64,000 nucleotides of DNA from Rhizobium hidalgonense (GTDB taxonomy: Bacteria > Pseudomonadota > Alphaproteobacteria > Rhizobiales > Rhizobiaceae). The stretch spans positions 248,001 through 312,000 of the forward strand of contig NZ_LODW01000082.1 in NCBI RefSeq assembly GCF_002914525.1, in the 5' to 3' direction. Positions 25,728-33,779 of the stretch are shown piece by piece. Made by a program: the position numbers and the translations under genes. Positions within the stretch are counted from its first letter, which is position 1, and every line of letters begins with the position of its first letter. A model generated the notes under the pieces. The model made no database searches. It had not been told where the DNA came from and saw only the letters and a list, made by a program, of their open reading frames with translations.

Positions 25728-26447
25728 TTAGCCCTCTTCATCCGGCGGGAATGGATTCAGTCCAAAGTGATGCATAGGCGCCTCCTCGCCCCGCCGCCTG
25801 TACTGTTCCTCGATCGGCAATTGCAGGAACCTGATCCTATTCAGGATCTTCTCTTTCGGCATATTGAGCACGACCTTTGCCGCCGCTTCGAGATCGCCAT
25901 CGCCTAACTTCTCAGTCAGTTCGGCCAGCGCCCTCGGCGGAAGAACTTGCATCAGATGTATTTCGTCATCGACCGGGTTAGGCTGCTTGGGCGGCGGCAC
26001 GGCGTATTTCTCGAATCGGCCGGTGATCCGGTGCGTCTCGAGCTCTTCTTCGGTGTAATCCATCTGCGCATCTTGCTCTTCCTCGAGAGCAACTTCGCTT
26101 TCCCGTGTTTTGTAGCCGCTCCACATGTCGCTCACGGCGTCGCGAGCATATGGGTCGACTCCCGTTACTCTACCGCTCACGATGCCTTCGACGGTCTCCT
26201 CGACCTTCTGGATAAACTCGTCCAGCCGCGGGTCTTCCGTTCCAGCCTTGAGGATTGAAAGCATATTACCAAGCTCTTCCAATCTGTCGTCGACGGTCCA
26301 TTGCTCGGGAAATTCCCGCTCCAGTACTCGCACAATTTCGCTGTTGATGCTGGTTCCCATCCGCTCGGCATAGGCCTTAATCCGGTCACGCAGCCCATCA
26401 GGTAGCCTCAGCATATATTGGTCGGCGCCACGGCCTGCCTTCGCCAT
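25728..26447 (-). CDS. Arc-like ribbon-helix-helix repressor
   Basis: The 239-residue protein begins with an Arc/MetJ-type domain: MLRLPDGLRDRIKAYAERMG, then TSINSEIVRVLEREF (about residues 12-48). A long acidic, helical C-terminal region follows. Such proteins are phage repressors. It is transcribed away from the early operon, and its start faces three copies of an ACTGTmTTA motif. It probably controls the switch between repression of the early genes and integrase expression. Confidence 0.82.
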   Translation of the reverse strand: MAKAGRGADQYMLRLPDGLRDRIKAYAERMGTSINSEIVRVLEREFPEQWTVDDRLEELGNMLSILKAGTEDPRLDEFIQKVEETVEGIVSGRVTGVDPYARDAVSDMWSGYKTRESEVALEEEQDAQMDYTEEELETHRITGRFEKYAVPPPKQPNPVDDEIHLMQVLPPRALAELTEKLGDGDLEAAAKVVLNMPKEKILNRIRFLQLPIEEQYRRRGEEAPMHHFGLNPFPPDEEG

Positions 26448-26476
26448 TCCCGAAAACTCCCATTGAATACCATAGC

Positions 26477-26547
26477 ACTGTCTTATGTGAGGCTTGACGT
26501 CAAGCCCCGCCACCCCTATTACTGTATTACCTCCTATTACTGTCTTA
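26477..26547 (+). promoter_or_regulatory. Early promoter with three candidate repressor sites
   Basis: The motif ACTGTmTTA occurs at 26477-26485, 26521-26529 and 26539-26547, the last two exactly 18 bp apart. A perfect 16-bp palindrome GGCTTGACGTCAAGCC (26491-26506) contains TTGACG. Seventeen bases further, TATTAC (26517-26522) could be the -10 box of the rightward operon. The arrangement fits an operator region for the divergent Arc-like repressor. Confidence 0.6.
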
Positions 26548-26568
26548 CCCGCAGAAAGGTGACGGCGC

Positions 26569-26769
26569 ATGTTGAAAACTGAAGAGAATCCAAGCAGCTC
26601 CATGGATCTAGTCTGGGGCGCTGCGGAAATTGCAAAGCTTATAGGGCGCTCACCTCGCGCGACGTTCCACATGCTGGACGGTGGCGAACTGCCAGCCAAG
26701 AAGGTCGGCGGCCGCTGGGTTGCCGAACGAGGCAAGCTGATCGCGTTCTTCCTGGAGACCGCCGCATGA
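26569..26769 (+). CDS. Excisionase-like helix-turn-helix protein
   Basis: The 66-residue product contains a MerR/AlpA-like winged helix: WGAAEIAKLIGRSPRATFHM, then ELPAKKVGGRWVAERGKL. This is the usual form of small phage excisionases and regulators. It is the first gene of the rightward operon, with AAAGG upstream, and overlaps the next gene by 4 bp. It is likely Xis or an early activator. Confidence 0.75.
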   Translation: MLKTEENPSSSMDLVWGAAEIAKLIGRSPRATFHMLDGGELPAKKVGGRWVAERGKLIAFFLETAA

Positions 26770-26954
26770 CCGGCGCCGACCACGAGCACAGCGAAATCGT
26801 CGTCTTGGCCGCGCAATGGTACAGCGAGCAGAAACAGCCGCCTCAGCCGGTCGTCCCCGAACTCCGCAAGCGGTTTCCGTTGAGCGCCCGGGAAGCGTGC
26901 GAAGCGCTGGCGCTCGCGAACCGTTATCGGATACTGAGGCGCGCCCACGGATGA
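26766..26954 (+). CDS. Small hypothetical phage protein
   Basis: This 62-residue helical protein (ELRKRFPLSAREACEALALA) is locked between neighbours by 4-bp ATGA overlaps on both sides. It resembles small phage early proteins with a single HTH-like helix pair. Function unknown. Confidence 0.65.
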   Translation: MTGADHEHSEIVVLAAQWYSEQKQPPQPVVPELRKRFPLSAREACEALALANRYRILRRAHG

Positions 26955-27706
26955 GAAAGTTCGCCTCCATTCCTCCGAAAGTCTGGCAAGCAGACCTCAA
27001 AGCAGTGCGCGGCGACATCGAAGCGATCGCCGTTCACTATCACCTTACGACCAGCGGCCATGCGAACATGCTCGGTCTCTATTACGTGCCGGTCCCCTAC
27101 ATCGCGCACGAAATGGGATGCCCCATAGAAGGGGCTTCGAAGGGGCTTAATAGCCTCATCCGAGCAGGAATTTGTGCGTATGACTTCGCGCTCGACCTTG
27201 TTTGGGTGTGCGAGATGGCTTCTGACCAGGTGGCGCCCCAGCTCTCGCCGAAAGATAAGCGCGTGAAGGGCATTGCGGAGCAACTCGCAATGATCCCTAT
27301 CTGCCCGACATCGTTGGGTTTTTACGGGAGATACCGCATTCCATTCCATCTTCACGAGGAGCTTTGCTTGGAGGAATTCGAACTGGCCTACTCCGATCTG
27401 CAGGAAGCCCCTTCGAAGCCCCTTCGAAGCAAGGAGAAGGAGAAGGAGAAGGAAAAGGACCTAGAAGAAGGAAAAGGACCATCTGGCTTAGGAGGGCAGG
27501 AAACCTCAAACGTCGAGTCTACGCGTGGACCGTTTCTGACGCCTTATCCGAAACCAGCGAGTCCTGCGGATGGCAAGCGCTTTCTCGTCGGCCTTGGTGT
27601 CCCTGAGCGTGAAGCTGGCAAGTATCTCGACACGCTAATGGCCGGCCACCTCACGCCGATCGACATTGAGGAATGGATCGCACAGCCGGAACGGGGAGCA
27701 GCATGA
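26951..27706 (+). CDS. Probable phage replication protein (O-like)
   Basis: The 251-residue protein has an N-terminal winged-helix-like region (about 1-120), with MLGLYYVPVPYIAHEMGCPI followed by GASKGLNSLIRAGICAYD, as in phage replication initiators. A highly charged linker of Lys-Glu repeats (about 158-172) and a short C-terminal domain follow. The linker DNA is low-complexity (GGAGAAGGAGAAGG type). The replication role is inferred from layout and position. Confidence 0.6.
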   Translation: MRKFASIPPKVWQADLKAVRGDIEAIAVHYHLTTSGHANMLGLYYVPVPYIAHEMGCPIEGASKGLNSLIRAGICAYDFALDLVWVCEMASDQVAPQLSPKDKRVKGIAEQLAMIPICPTSLGFYGRYRIPFHLHEELCLEEFELAYSDLQEAPSKPLRSKEKEKEKEKDLEEGKGPSGLGGQETSNVESTRGPFLTPYPKPASPADGKRFLVGLGVPEREAGKYLDTLMAGHLTPIDIEEWIAQPERGAA

Positions 27707-27876
27707 AGAAGAACCCCGATCAATACGATCTCTTCGTTTGGGCAGAAAGCCGGCCGACGGCAGTGGTGATCGATCTTACACCGGCGATCATCAAGCGGAT
27801 ATGCGCCCAGCCGTACCCGTTCCCGATCAAGAACGGCGAGTTGGTCAACCTCCTACTGAAAAGGAGCGTGGCATGA
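27703..27876 (+). CDS. 57-residue hypothetical phage protein
   Basis: A short protein with a YDLFVWAESRPTAVVIDLTP start and a basic end (NLLLKRSVA). The 4-bp overlaps with both neighbours (ATGA) support translation. No family recognised. Confidence 0.65.
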   Translation: MKKNPDQYDLFVWAESRPTAVVIDLTPAIIKRICAQPYPFPIKNGELVNLLLKRSVA

Positions 27877-28760
27877 CCGAGCTTTACCGTGCACGCACGA
27901 TAAAACGCGAGCGCAGGACTCGGGCTTCCATCGACCAGCTGGATAAGCAGATCCTCGAGGTCTTGTTAGAAGACCATCCGCAGTCTGTTCGCCATGTCTT
28001 CTATCGGATGACAAACCCGCGCCTACCGGAATCAGTCGAGAAATCCGATCGAGGCTATCGGCATGTCCAGGACCGCATGGTGAAGCTTCGCCGATCCGGT
28101 CGGCTCCCGTTCAACTGGGTGACGGACGCCACCCGGCGCGGCTACCACACACAGACATTCCGCGGCAGCGAGGATTTCCTTCGGCGCATGAAGGGCCTCT
28201 ATCGAGCCGACCTCTGGCGCTTGTCTGACTACTATTGCGAGGTGTGGGTGGAATCCCGCTCGATCGCTGGCGTCATAGAGGGTGATTGTCGGGAACTTGC
28301 GGTATCGCTTTATCCGGCAGGTGGCTTTTCCAGTATCACCCTTGCTTACGAGGCTGCAGACGCTATCAATGCATGGTGCGAGGGAAAGCCAGTTGTAATC
28401 TACTACATTGGCGATTTCGATCCTGCCGGTGTGTTGATCGATCAGGCACTGGAGCGCGAGCTTCGGCAGCACCTCAATCCCAGCATCCAGCTCTATTTCA
28501 TCCGCCTTGGCATCACCCTTGAGCAGATCGCGCAATACGACTTGCCAACCAAGCCGAGGAAGGAAGGCGACCGGAGAGCCCTGCATGTGGCCTCCACGGT
28601 CGAAGCAGAAGCAATGCCGGCCTACTTGATGCGCGAGCTGCTCCGATCCAACATCGAGTCCCTGCTTCCCGCCAATGCTTTGCGGATAGCGCATGTGGAA
28701 GAGGAATCGGCCCGGAAGTATTTCGAGACCTTGGCTGAAATCACCGGAGGCGCCGCATGA
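27873..28760 (+). CDS. Spo11/Topo VI-A-like TOPRIM protein of a mobile element
   Basis: The 295-residue protein pairs an N-terminal winged helix bearing a candidate catalytic tyrosine in SVRHVFYRM (Tyr44) with a TOPRIM domain. The TOPRIM glutamate is in EVWVESRS (Glu127) and the DxD motif is YIGDFDPAG (Asp181, Asp183). This is the layout of topoisomerase VI subunit A and Spo11, but shorter and with no B subunit nearby. It resembles single-subunit 'Mini-A' proteins I recall from mobile elements. It may nick or relax DNA during replication or recombination. It is coupled to both neighbours by 4-bp overlaps. Confidence 0.78.
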   Translation: MTELYRARTIKRERRTRASIDQLDKQILEVLLEDHPQSVRHVFYRMTNPRLPESVEKSDRGYRHVQDRMVKLRRSGRLPFNWVTDATRRGYHTQTFRGSEDFLRRMKGLYRADLWRLSDYYCEVWVESRSIAGVIEGDCRELAVSLYPAGGFSSITLAYEAADAINAWCEGKPVVIYYIGDFDPAGVLIDQALERELRQHLNPSIQLYFIRLGITLEQIAQYDLPTKPRKEGDRRALHVASTVEAEAMPAYLMRELLRSNIESLLPANALRIAHVEEESARKYFETLAEITGGAA

Positions 28761-28942
28761 CCACCTCGCGCCAAAATGACACGCTTATCGCCTGGGCAAT
28801 CCAGCACGCTCCCACCAGGGAAGCTTATCGGCGGTCGACAGGCGAGGACATAAGCCCCGCCCTCGATCGATACCGGCAATGGCTCGAGGAGAACGTCATT
28901 GGCCGGCCTGGTGACGTCACAGACGACGCGGAGGCAGCTTGA
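28757..28942 (+). CDS. 61-residue hypothetical phage protein
   Basis: A short acidic helical protein (NDTLIAWAIQHAPTREAYRR). It overlaps the TOPRIM gene by ATGA and the next gene by TTGA, so it is a fixed member of the early operon. No family recognised. Confidence 0.62.
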   Translation: MTTSRQNDTLIAWAIQHAPTREAYRRSTGEDISPALDRYRQWLEENVIGRPGDVTDDAEAA

Positions 28943-29142
28943 CCGAGCCGGAAGTCCTCACAGGCCATAAGGCTATCGCCCGCTTCCTTGGTCTGACCCC
29001 AAGGCAAGTGTCATGGCACGACGAGCAAGGGAACATGCCCACGTTTCGTATCGGCCGTACGGTATGCGCCAGGAAGACCAAACTCCTGCAATGGCTCGAT
29101 GAGTTGGAAGAGCAGGCGAAGGCGAAGAAGAAGGAGGGATGA
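28939..29142 (+). CDS. AlpA/excisionase-like HTH protein (TTG start)
   Basis: The 67-residue protein has a winged-helix DNA-binding motif (GHKAIARFLGLTPRQVSWHD, then MPTFRIGRTVCARKTKLLQW) and a lysine-rich tail. It starts with TTG 28939, overlapping the preceding stop. This is the second small HTH protein of the element; either one could be Xis. Confidence 0.72.
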   Translation: MTEPEVLTGHKAIARFLGLTPRQVSWHDEQGNMPTFRIGRTVCARKTKLLQWLDELEEQAKAKKKEG

Positions 29143-29399
29143 ACGCGCGGAGGCTTTCCTACTCACATCGAAGCATCGCCCTTCACAAGGTCGACGCCGC
29201 AGCCTACCTTAGAACATAACAGGGGAGGTGCAGGGCGATGGGCAAAAAAGGCTCGTACTTGGGAGCCGCACGAAAAGGCTTAACTGCCTGTATTTTCTCG
29301 CTCTCTGCCGCACAGATCTCAGAAATAGACCTTGTGAAAGCCTGTAACATTGCTTAAAATGTAACATAGCTAAAGCAAAGTTACAGAAGGGCTCTTGCG
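29143..29399. promoter_or_regulatory. Control region upstream of the serine recombinase
   Basis: This 257-bp gap has no ORF. Near its end the motif TGTAACATwGCTwA is repeated at 29343 and 29360 (17 bp apart), and an inverted GTTACA follows at 29380. Placed 15-57 bp before the recombinase start, these are candidates for recombinase binding or regulation. Confidence 0.5.
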
Positions 29400-30044
29400 A
29401 TGAAGGTCTTCGGTTACGTTAGAGTGTCGACAAGCGAGCAGGCAACCAATGGCGACAGCCTGGAAACGCAGAAGGCGAAGATCCTCGGCTATGCCATGAT
29501 GCAGGGCATGGAAGTGTCTGAGGTCTTCGTCGAGGCCGGCGTCTCGGGATCTGTCCCGCTTGCCGATCGACCGCAGGGCAAGCGGCTCCTCGGCCTGGTG
29601 GGCAAGGGCGATATGATCATCACTCCCAAGCTGGACCGCATGTTCCGCTCTGCCTCTGATGCCCTTGGAACGCTTGAGGAATTGAAGGCGCAAGGCACTG
29701 GCCTGGTCATGATCGATCTGGGTGGAGATGTGACCACCAACGGTATCAGCAAGCTCGTCTTCACCATCCTGTCTGCCGTGGCCGAGAACGAGCGAGAGCG
29801 CATCCGGGAGCGTATCCGGGAGGTCAAGCGTCACCTCGCGTCACAGGGCATCTATGGCGGCGGCAAGACCCCCTACGGCTTTGACGTGGTTGACGGGCGC
29901 CTCGTCGAGAACCCGAAGCAGCAGAGGATCCTCAAGGCCATGAAGGATGCCAGGGCCAAGGGCGACAGCTTCCGGAAGATCGGCGAGACCCACGGCTTGC
30001 AGGCCATGACCGTCAAGCGTATCCTTGATCGTCACGTTGATTAG
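29400..30044 (+). CDS. Serine recombinase (resolvase/invertase type)
   Basis: The 214-residue protein has the resolvase catalytic domain: YVRVSTSEQ with Ser10 as nucleophile, KLDRMFRSASDALG with the active-site arginines, and the E-helix ENERERIRERIREV. A C-terminal helix-turn-helix follows (SFRKIGETHGLQAMTVKRIL). It is a small DNA-inverting or resolving enzyme rather than a large integrase. It lies in the middle of the element, separate from the tyrosine integrase, and no invertible segment is obvious nearby. Confidence 0.92.
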   Translation: MKVFGYVRVSTSEQATNGDSLETQKAKILGYAMMQGMEVSEVFVEAGVSGSVPLADRPQGKRLLGLVGKGDMIITPKLDRMFRSASDALGTLEELKAQGTGLVMIDLGGDVTTNGISKLVFTILSAVAENERERIRERIREVKRHLASQGIYGGGKTPYGFDVVDGRLVENPKQQRILKAMKDARAKGDSFRKIGETHGLQAMTVKRILDRHVD

Positions 30045-30153
30045 GGGTGGAAACCGGCCTCGTGAAACGCACCGCTACGTGTTGATACGGGCCAATCCGT
30101 AAGCCCTATTCCCGCCATTGAAGTGCCTACGAAACCCAGTCATTTCTGGGCGT

Positions 30154-30543
30154 ATGAGCACAAATCGAAACCAGATCGACAGCAATTCCACCCGCAATCG
30201 CTCTGCCATTTCAAATGGTTCGTGGCTGCTGGAGGGCGTGGACAATCGCAGTGCCCTTGGGCGTCGCTACCGGGATCTCTGCATGTCCTTCGCCGATGAC
30301 CTGGGCGGGGCTGCTTCCCTCAACGAACCCCAACGCGCGCTGGTCCGACAGGTGGCCGCGGTTACGGTGGAAAGCGAGAAGCTGCAGGCCGCCATCATCA
30401 GAGGCGAGGCCGTCGACGCGGAGAACCTCGTCCGCTTGAACAACCTTCAGGCCAGGCTCGTGAAACAGCTCGACATCAAGCCCAAAGGCCAGAAACCGAA
30501 GCGGAGCCTTCAGGATCTCCTCGCTGAGGGCGCCGCCGCATGA
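30154..30543 (+). CDS. Probable terminase small subunit
   Basis: This 129-residue helical protein ends in a basic stretch and RSLQDLLAEGAAA, and overlaps the large terminase gene by 4 bp. The position and the ESEKLQAAIIRGEAVDAENL helical region match TerS-like proteins of rhizobial prophages, which recognise phage DNA for packaging. ATG 30154 is used; ATG 30118 would add 12 residues. Confidence 0.65.
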   Translation: MSTNRNQIDSNSTRNRSAISNGSWLLEGVDNRSALGRRYRDLCMSFADDLGGAASLNEPQRALVRQVAAVTVESEKLQAAIIRGEAVDAENLVRLNNLQARLVKQLDIKPKGQKPKRSLQDLLAEGAAA

Positions 30544-31937
30544 ACATCCTCGAGGCTTGCGCACATCCCGAGATCTTTGCACCGTGGTTTCGCAAGCCTG
30601 AGACCTATCGGGGGTGGTTTGCCTTCCTGGCTGCGTTGTTCGGCCTGCAAATGGATGACGAGCAGCTTGGGCTTTACCAGAGGCATACCGGCCGCAAGGA
30701 AGCCCCTACAGAGGCGCAGCGCGAGGGCTGGCTTGTCATCGGTCGCCGTGGGGGCAAATCCTTCACCATGGCGCTGATCGCGGTCTTCCTGGCCTGCTTC
30801 TTCGACTACCGGCAGTATCTGGCGCCGGGCGAGCGCGCCACGGTCCTGGTCATCGCCACCGATCGCCGGCAGGCGCGTGTGATCCTTCGCTATGTCCGGG
30901 CGATGCTCGACAACATTCCACTCCTCCAGGCCATGGTGGAACGTGATACGGCTGATAGCTTCGATCTCGACAACAGCACGACCATTGAAGTCGGCACGGC
31001 TTCATTCCGGTCGACGCGCGGCTACACCTATGCGGCCGTTCTCTGCGACGAGCTCGCCTTCTGGCGAACCGATGACGCGGCAGAGCCCGATTATGCCATC
31101 CTGGACGCGATCAGGCCCGGTATGGCCTCCATCCCGAATTCCATGCTGCTTTGCGCCTCTTCGCCTCATGCGCGCCGCGGAGCGCTCTGGGATGCCTTCA
31201 AGCGGTTCTGGGGCAAGGATGAGGCGCCGCTCGTCTGGCGAGCCGCTACGCGGGATATGAACCCTACCATTTCTCAATCGGTCGTCGATCGTGCCCTCGA
31301 GCGCGATCATGCGTCGGCGATGGCAGAATATGGGGCGGAATTCCGCTCCGATATCGAGCAGTTCGTCAATATCGAGGTCGTCGAAGACTGCGTTTCGCGC
31401 GGGGTCTACGAACGGGCGCCGCTTTCGAACATCCGCTATCGTGCATTCGTCGACCCGAGCGGCGGCAGCAACGACTCGATGACCCTGGCGATCGGCCACA
31501 AGGAGGGCGAGCGCAACATTCTCGATTGCGTCCGCGAACGCAAACCGCCTTTCAGCCCGGAATCCGTCGTTGCCGAATTTGCCGACACGCTGGCCAAATA
31601 CCGCGTCCGGGAGGTGGAAGGCGACCGCTATGCCGGCGAATGGCCGCGCGAACAGTTCCGTAAGAAGGGCATCACTTACAAGATCGCCGAGAAGCCCCGC
31701 TCGGATCTGTATCGCGACATGCTGCCGCTTCTGAACAGCGGGGCGGCCGATCTCCTCGATTCCGATCGGCTCGTCACCCAGATCGTGGGGCTCGAGCGGC
31801 GGGTGAGCCGCGGCGGCAAGGAATCAATCGATCACGCTCCAGGAGGTCACGATGACCTGGCGAATGCGGTGGCCGGCGTCCTGAACGCAACGGCCAAGCC
31901 GCAGCACGTCGTCACCTGGGAAGAACTCAGGATCTGA
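30540..31937 (+). CDS. Terminase large subunit
   Basis: The 465-residue packaging motor has an N-terminal ATPase with Walker A GRRGGKS, LVIATDRRQARVI, Walker B AVLCDELAFW and the coupling motif CASSPHARRG. The C-terminal RNase H-like nuclease shows acidic residues in RAFVDPSGGSNDS, EGDRYAGEWP and GGHDDLANAV. It looks intact. No portal gene follows, which is unusual because terL-portal-protease-capsid order is the norm. Confidence 0.93.
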   Translation: MNILEACAHPEIFAPWFRKPETYRGWFAFLAALFGLQMDDEQLGLYQRHTGRKEAPTEAQREGWLVIGRRGGKSFTMALIAVFLACFFDYRQYLAPGERATVLVIATDRRQARVILRYVRAMLDNIPLLQAMVERDTADSFDLDNSTTIEVGTASFRSTRGYTYAAVLCDELAFWRTDDAAEPDYAILDAIRPGMASIPNSMLLCASSPHARRGALWDAFKRFWGKDEAPLVWRAATRDMNPTISQSVVDRALERDHASAMAEYGAEFRSDIEQFVNIEVVEDCVSRGVYERAPLSNIRYRAFVDPSGGSNDSMTLAIGHKEGERNILDCVRERKPPFSPESVVAEFADTLAKYRVREVEGDRYAGEWPREQFRKKGITYKIAEKPRSDLYRDMLPLLNSGAADLLDSDRLVTQIVGLERRVSRGGKESIDHAPGGHDDLANAVAGVLNATAKPQHVVTWEELRI

Positions 31938-31951
31938 AAGGAAAGCAAGCG

Positions 31952-32128
31952 ATGAAGCCCTCGCACACCACTGAAGTAAAACCCGGCGTCCACGTCGATA
32001 TGCGCGACTACGGCCGGCAGCCGGACTCTGCAGTCACGGACATGAGCCATCTGGATCGCGGCCTCGCCAAGGCGAAGGCCAGCACGGAAGGCAAGCTCAA
32101 GCTTGGAGGCAAGCGCGATGATCAATAA
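31952..32128 (+). CDS. 58-residue hypothetical phage protein
   Basis: ATG 31952 has AAAGGAAAGC upstream and opens a 58-codon frame (MKPSHTTEVKPGVHVDMRDY start, KLKLGGKRDDQ end). It overlaps the next gene by 11 bp. It is short and basic; perhaps a small structural or decoration protein. No family recognised. Confidence 0.55.
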   Translation: MKPSHTTEVKPGVHVDMRDYGRQPDSAVTDMSHLDRGLAKAKASTEGKLKLGGKRDDQ

Positions 32129-32978
32129 GGATTCGAAGTTCCCGGGCAAACACCACTCAGACAAGGGCAAATGGATAGGCCCTTGGATGCCCCAGTGGCG
32201 CGATAGTGGCGACAGCGGTCCGTTCACCACTTTGGAGAAGCTCTACGGCGAGATCCAGAGTGCTCCCGAACGGATCCGCGCCAAACGCGCCGAATTGGAA
32301 AAGACGGGCAAGTATACCGCTGCCGGCATCAAGGACATGCTCAAGCAGACAGCGCTTAGCGAGACGGTGCCGGACATTCGCCGCGCTGCCGCGCAGCAGG
32401 TCAGCAAGTTCCGTCGCGAGATCGATAAGCGTCGGGCGGCGTTCAAGCCATTCGATCATGATCCGAATGACCTCGTCGGTGAAATGCGCCGGCAGGAGGT
32501 CCGCGCCTGGCTCCGCACCATGACGCCCGACGAGCGTACCGAGGCTGTCAGGCGTGCCAGTGATCCGTTTATCGTGGAAGCGGCCATTTCGGTCCCGGTC
32601 GAGCTGACGGGCTTGCTTCCGTCGACGCGGGATCACCTCAGTCAGTTGCTTGTCGAGCAGCGCTATGGCGATGAAATCGCCGGGCTGAATGAACTCGACG
32701 AAGCCGTGAAGACGGTAGAGCGAGCCGTGGACGGCGCCCGTGATGATGTTCGCGAAATCATCGGCATGCTTCGCCATGACTTCGACGCTGAATTCAAGCC
32801 GATCGAGCAGCAGATTGATCAGCAGGTCGAACTGGACGCGAAAAGGGCATCCTTCACCCCGCCCCCCGTTGATCTCAATGCCATCGCCGAAACGATCAAG
32901 TCGCTGAAGTTCAACGAGCGTAACCTTCTGCTTGATATGGCCCTCGATCTGCAAACCACAGCGGCCAAGGCGGCCTGA
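32118..32978 (+). CDS. Hypothetical phage protein, helical
   Basis: This 286-residue protein is mostly alpha-helical with charged heptads (EKLYGEIQSAPERIRAKRAE; VERAVDGARDDVREIIGML) and no signal or membrane segment. It occupies the position of portal/capsid genes but shows no motif of either. It could be a scaffold or a head-tail protein, or unrelated cargo. ATG 32118 is preferred over TTG 32103. Confidence 0.6.
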   Translation: MINKDSKFPGKHHSDKGKWIGPWMPQWRDSGDSGPFTTLEKLYGEIQSAPERIRAKRAELEKTGKYTAAGIKDMLKQTALSETVPDIRRAAAQQVSKFRREIDKRRAAFKPFDHDPNDLVGEMRRQEVRAWLRTMTPDERTEAVRRASDPFIVEAAISVPVELTGLLPSTRDHLSQLLVEQRYGDEIAGLNELDEAVKTVERAVDGARDDVREIIGMLRHDFDAEFKPIEQQIDQQVELDAKRASFTPPPVDLNAIAETIKSLKFNERNLLLDMALDLQTTAAKAA

Positions 32979-32983
32979 CGAGA

Positions 32984-33048
32984 TGCGGTCCCCGTCGTTT
33001 CACGCCTTTTCGGCCAGAGGACGTGACTTCCTAGCGGCGGGGACCGCA
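32984..33048. repeat. Long-arm inverted repeat between phage genes
   Basis: Perfect 11-bp arms TGCGGTCCCCG (32984-32994) and CGGGGACCGCA (33038-33048) enclose 43 bp. The element lies between two phage genes and could fold into a hairpin in RNA or DNA. Confidence 0.6.
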
Positions 33049-33071
33049 CCATTGATGGGAAGGAACTGACC

Positions 33072-33380
33072 ATGGACGCTTTCGCAGCCGCAGCCACGTT
33101 CAAGGACAGCGTCGAGGCTTTCGGCGATGCCGCGGTCAATGAACTGACGCGATCGGTGGAGCGCGAGGGCAGCCACCGGATTGCCCGGGCAAATATCATC
33201 AGACTGTACCGGGCCAGGAAAACCGAGATCGAGAAAATGGTCGCGGCATACAGCCGACGGCCGTGGCCTACGGAACATCATCAGGGAGTGCGCGACGTCG
33301 CCGGGAACGCCTTGGCCGTCCTTGATCTCCTCTATCGGGATTTCCAACGGAATCTCGCCATTCTGCATAAGAGGGGCTGA
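33072..33380 (+). CDS. Hypothetical phage protein
   Basis: The 102-residue helical protein (FKDSVEAFGDAAVNELTRSV, then YRARKTEIEKMVAAYSRRPW) lies 2 bp before the gp10-like gene, suggesting a head-tail or packaging role. GGAAGG precedes the ATG. No family recognised. Confidence 0.6.
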   Translation: MDAFAAAATFKDSVEAFGDAAVNELTRSVEREGSHRIARANIIRLYRARKTEIEKMVAAYSRRPWPTEHHQGVRDVAGNALAVLDLLYRDFQRNLAILHKRG

Positions 33381-33382
33381 GA

Positions 33383-33772
33383 ATGGCCAACGCCTTCAGT
33401 TTTGCGCTCGATCTCCGGAAGTTCGCAGATTCAATTCCAGAAGAACTGGTGAAGCCTGTCGTTCAGAAGTTTGCCATGCACGCGCTCTCCAGCGTCGTTA
33501 TGAAGAGCCCGGTCGACACCGGCCGTTTCCGCGGCAATTGGAATGTTGCGGTGAATGCGGTCGATTACTCCGTTTCTGAAGTCACGGATAAATCGGGGGG
33601 ATCGACGATCGCCAAGGGCGTCGCCACCATCGAAGCGGCTGCGCCTGAACAGGCCATCTTCATTTCCAATAACGTCCCGTATGCGGTCGCCCTCGAAAAT
33701 GGACACTCGAAACAAGCGCCGGCCGGTGTCGTTGCTCTGACCTTCGCTGAACTCGAATCAATGACCCTGTGA
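33383..33772 (+). CDS. HK97 gp10-like head-tail/tail component
   Basis: The 129-residue protein matches the gp10/neck-type family: SVVMKSPVDTGRFRGNWNVA near residue 40 and NNVPYAVALENGHSKQAPAG near residue 100 are the characteristic segments. These proteins join the head completion and tail assembly. Its presence points to a siphovirus-like ancestor. Confidence 0.82.
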   Translation: MANAFSFALDLRKFADSIPEELVKPVVQKFAMHALSSVVMKSPVDTGRFRGNWNVAVNAVDYSVSEVTDKSGGSTIAKGVATIEAAAPEQAIFISNNVPYAVALENGHSKQAPAGVVALTFAELESMTL

Positions 33773-33779
33773 GGTAGAC

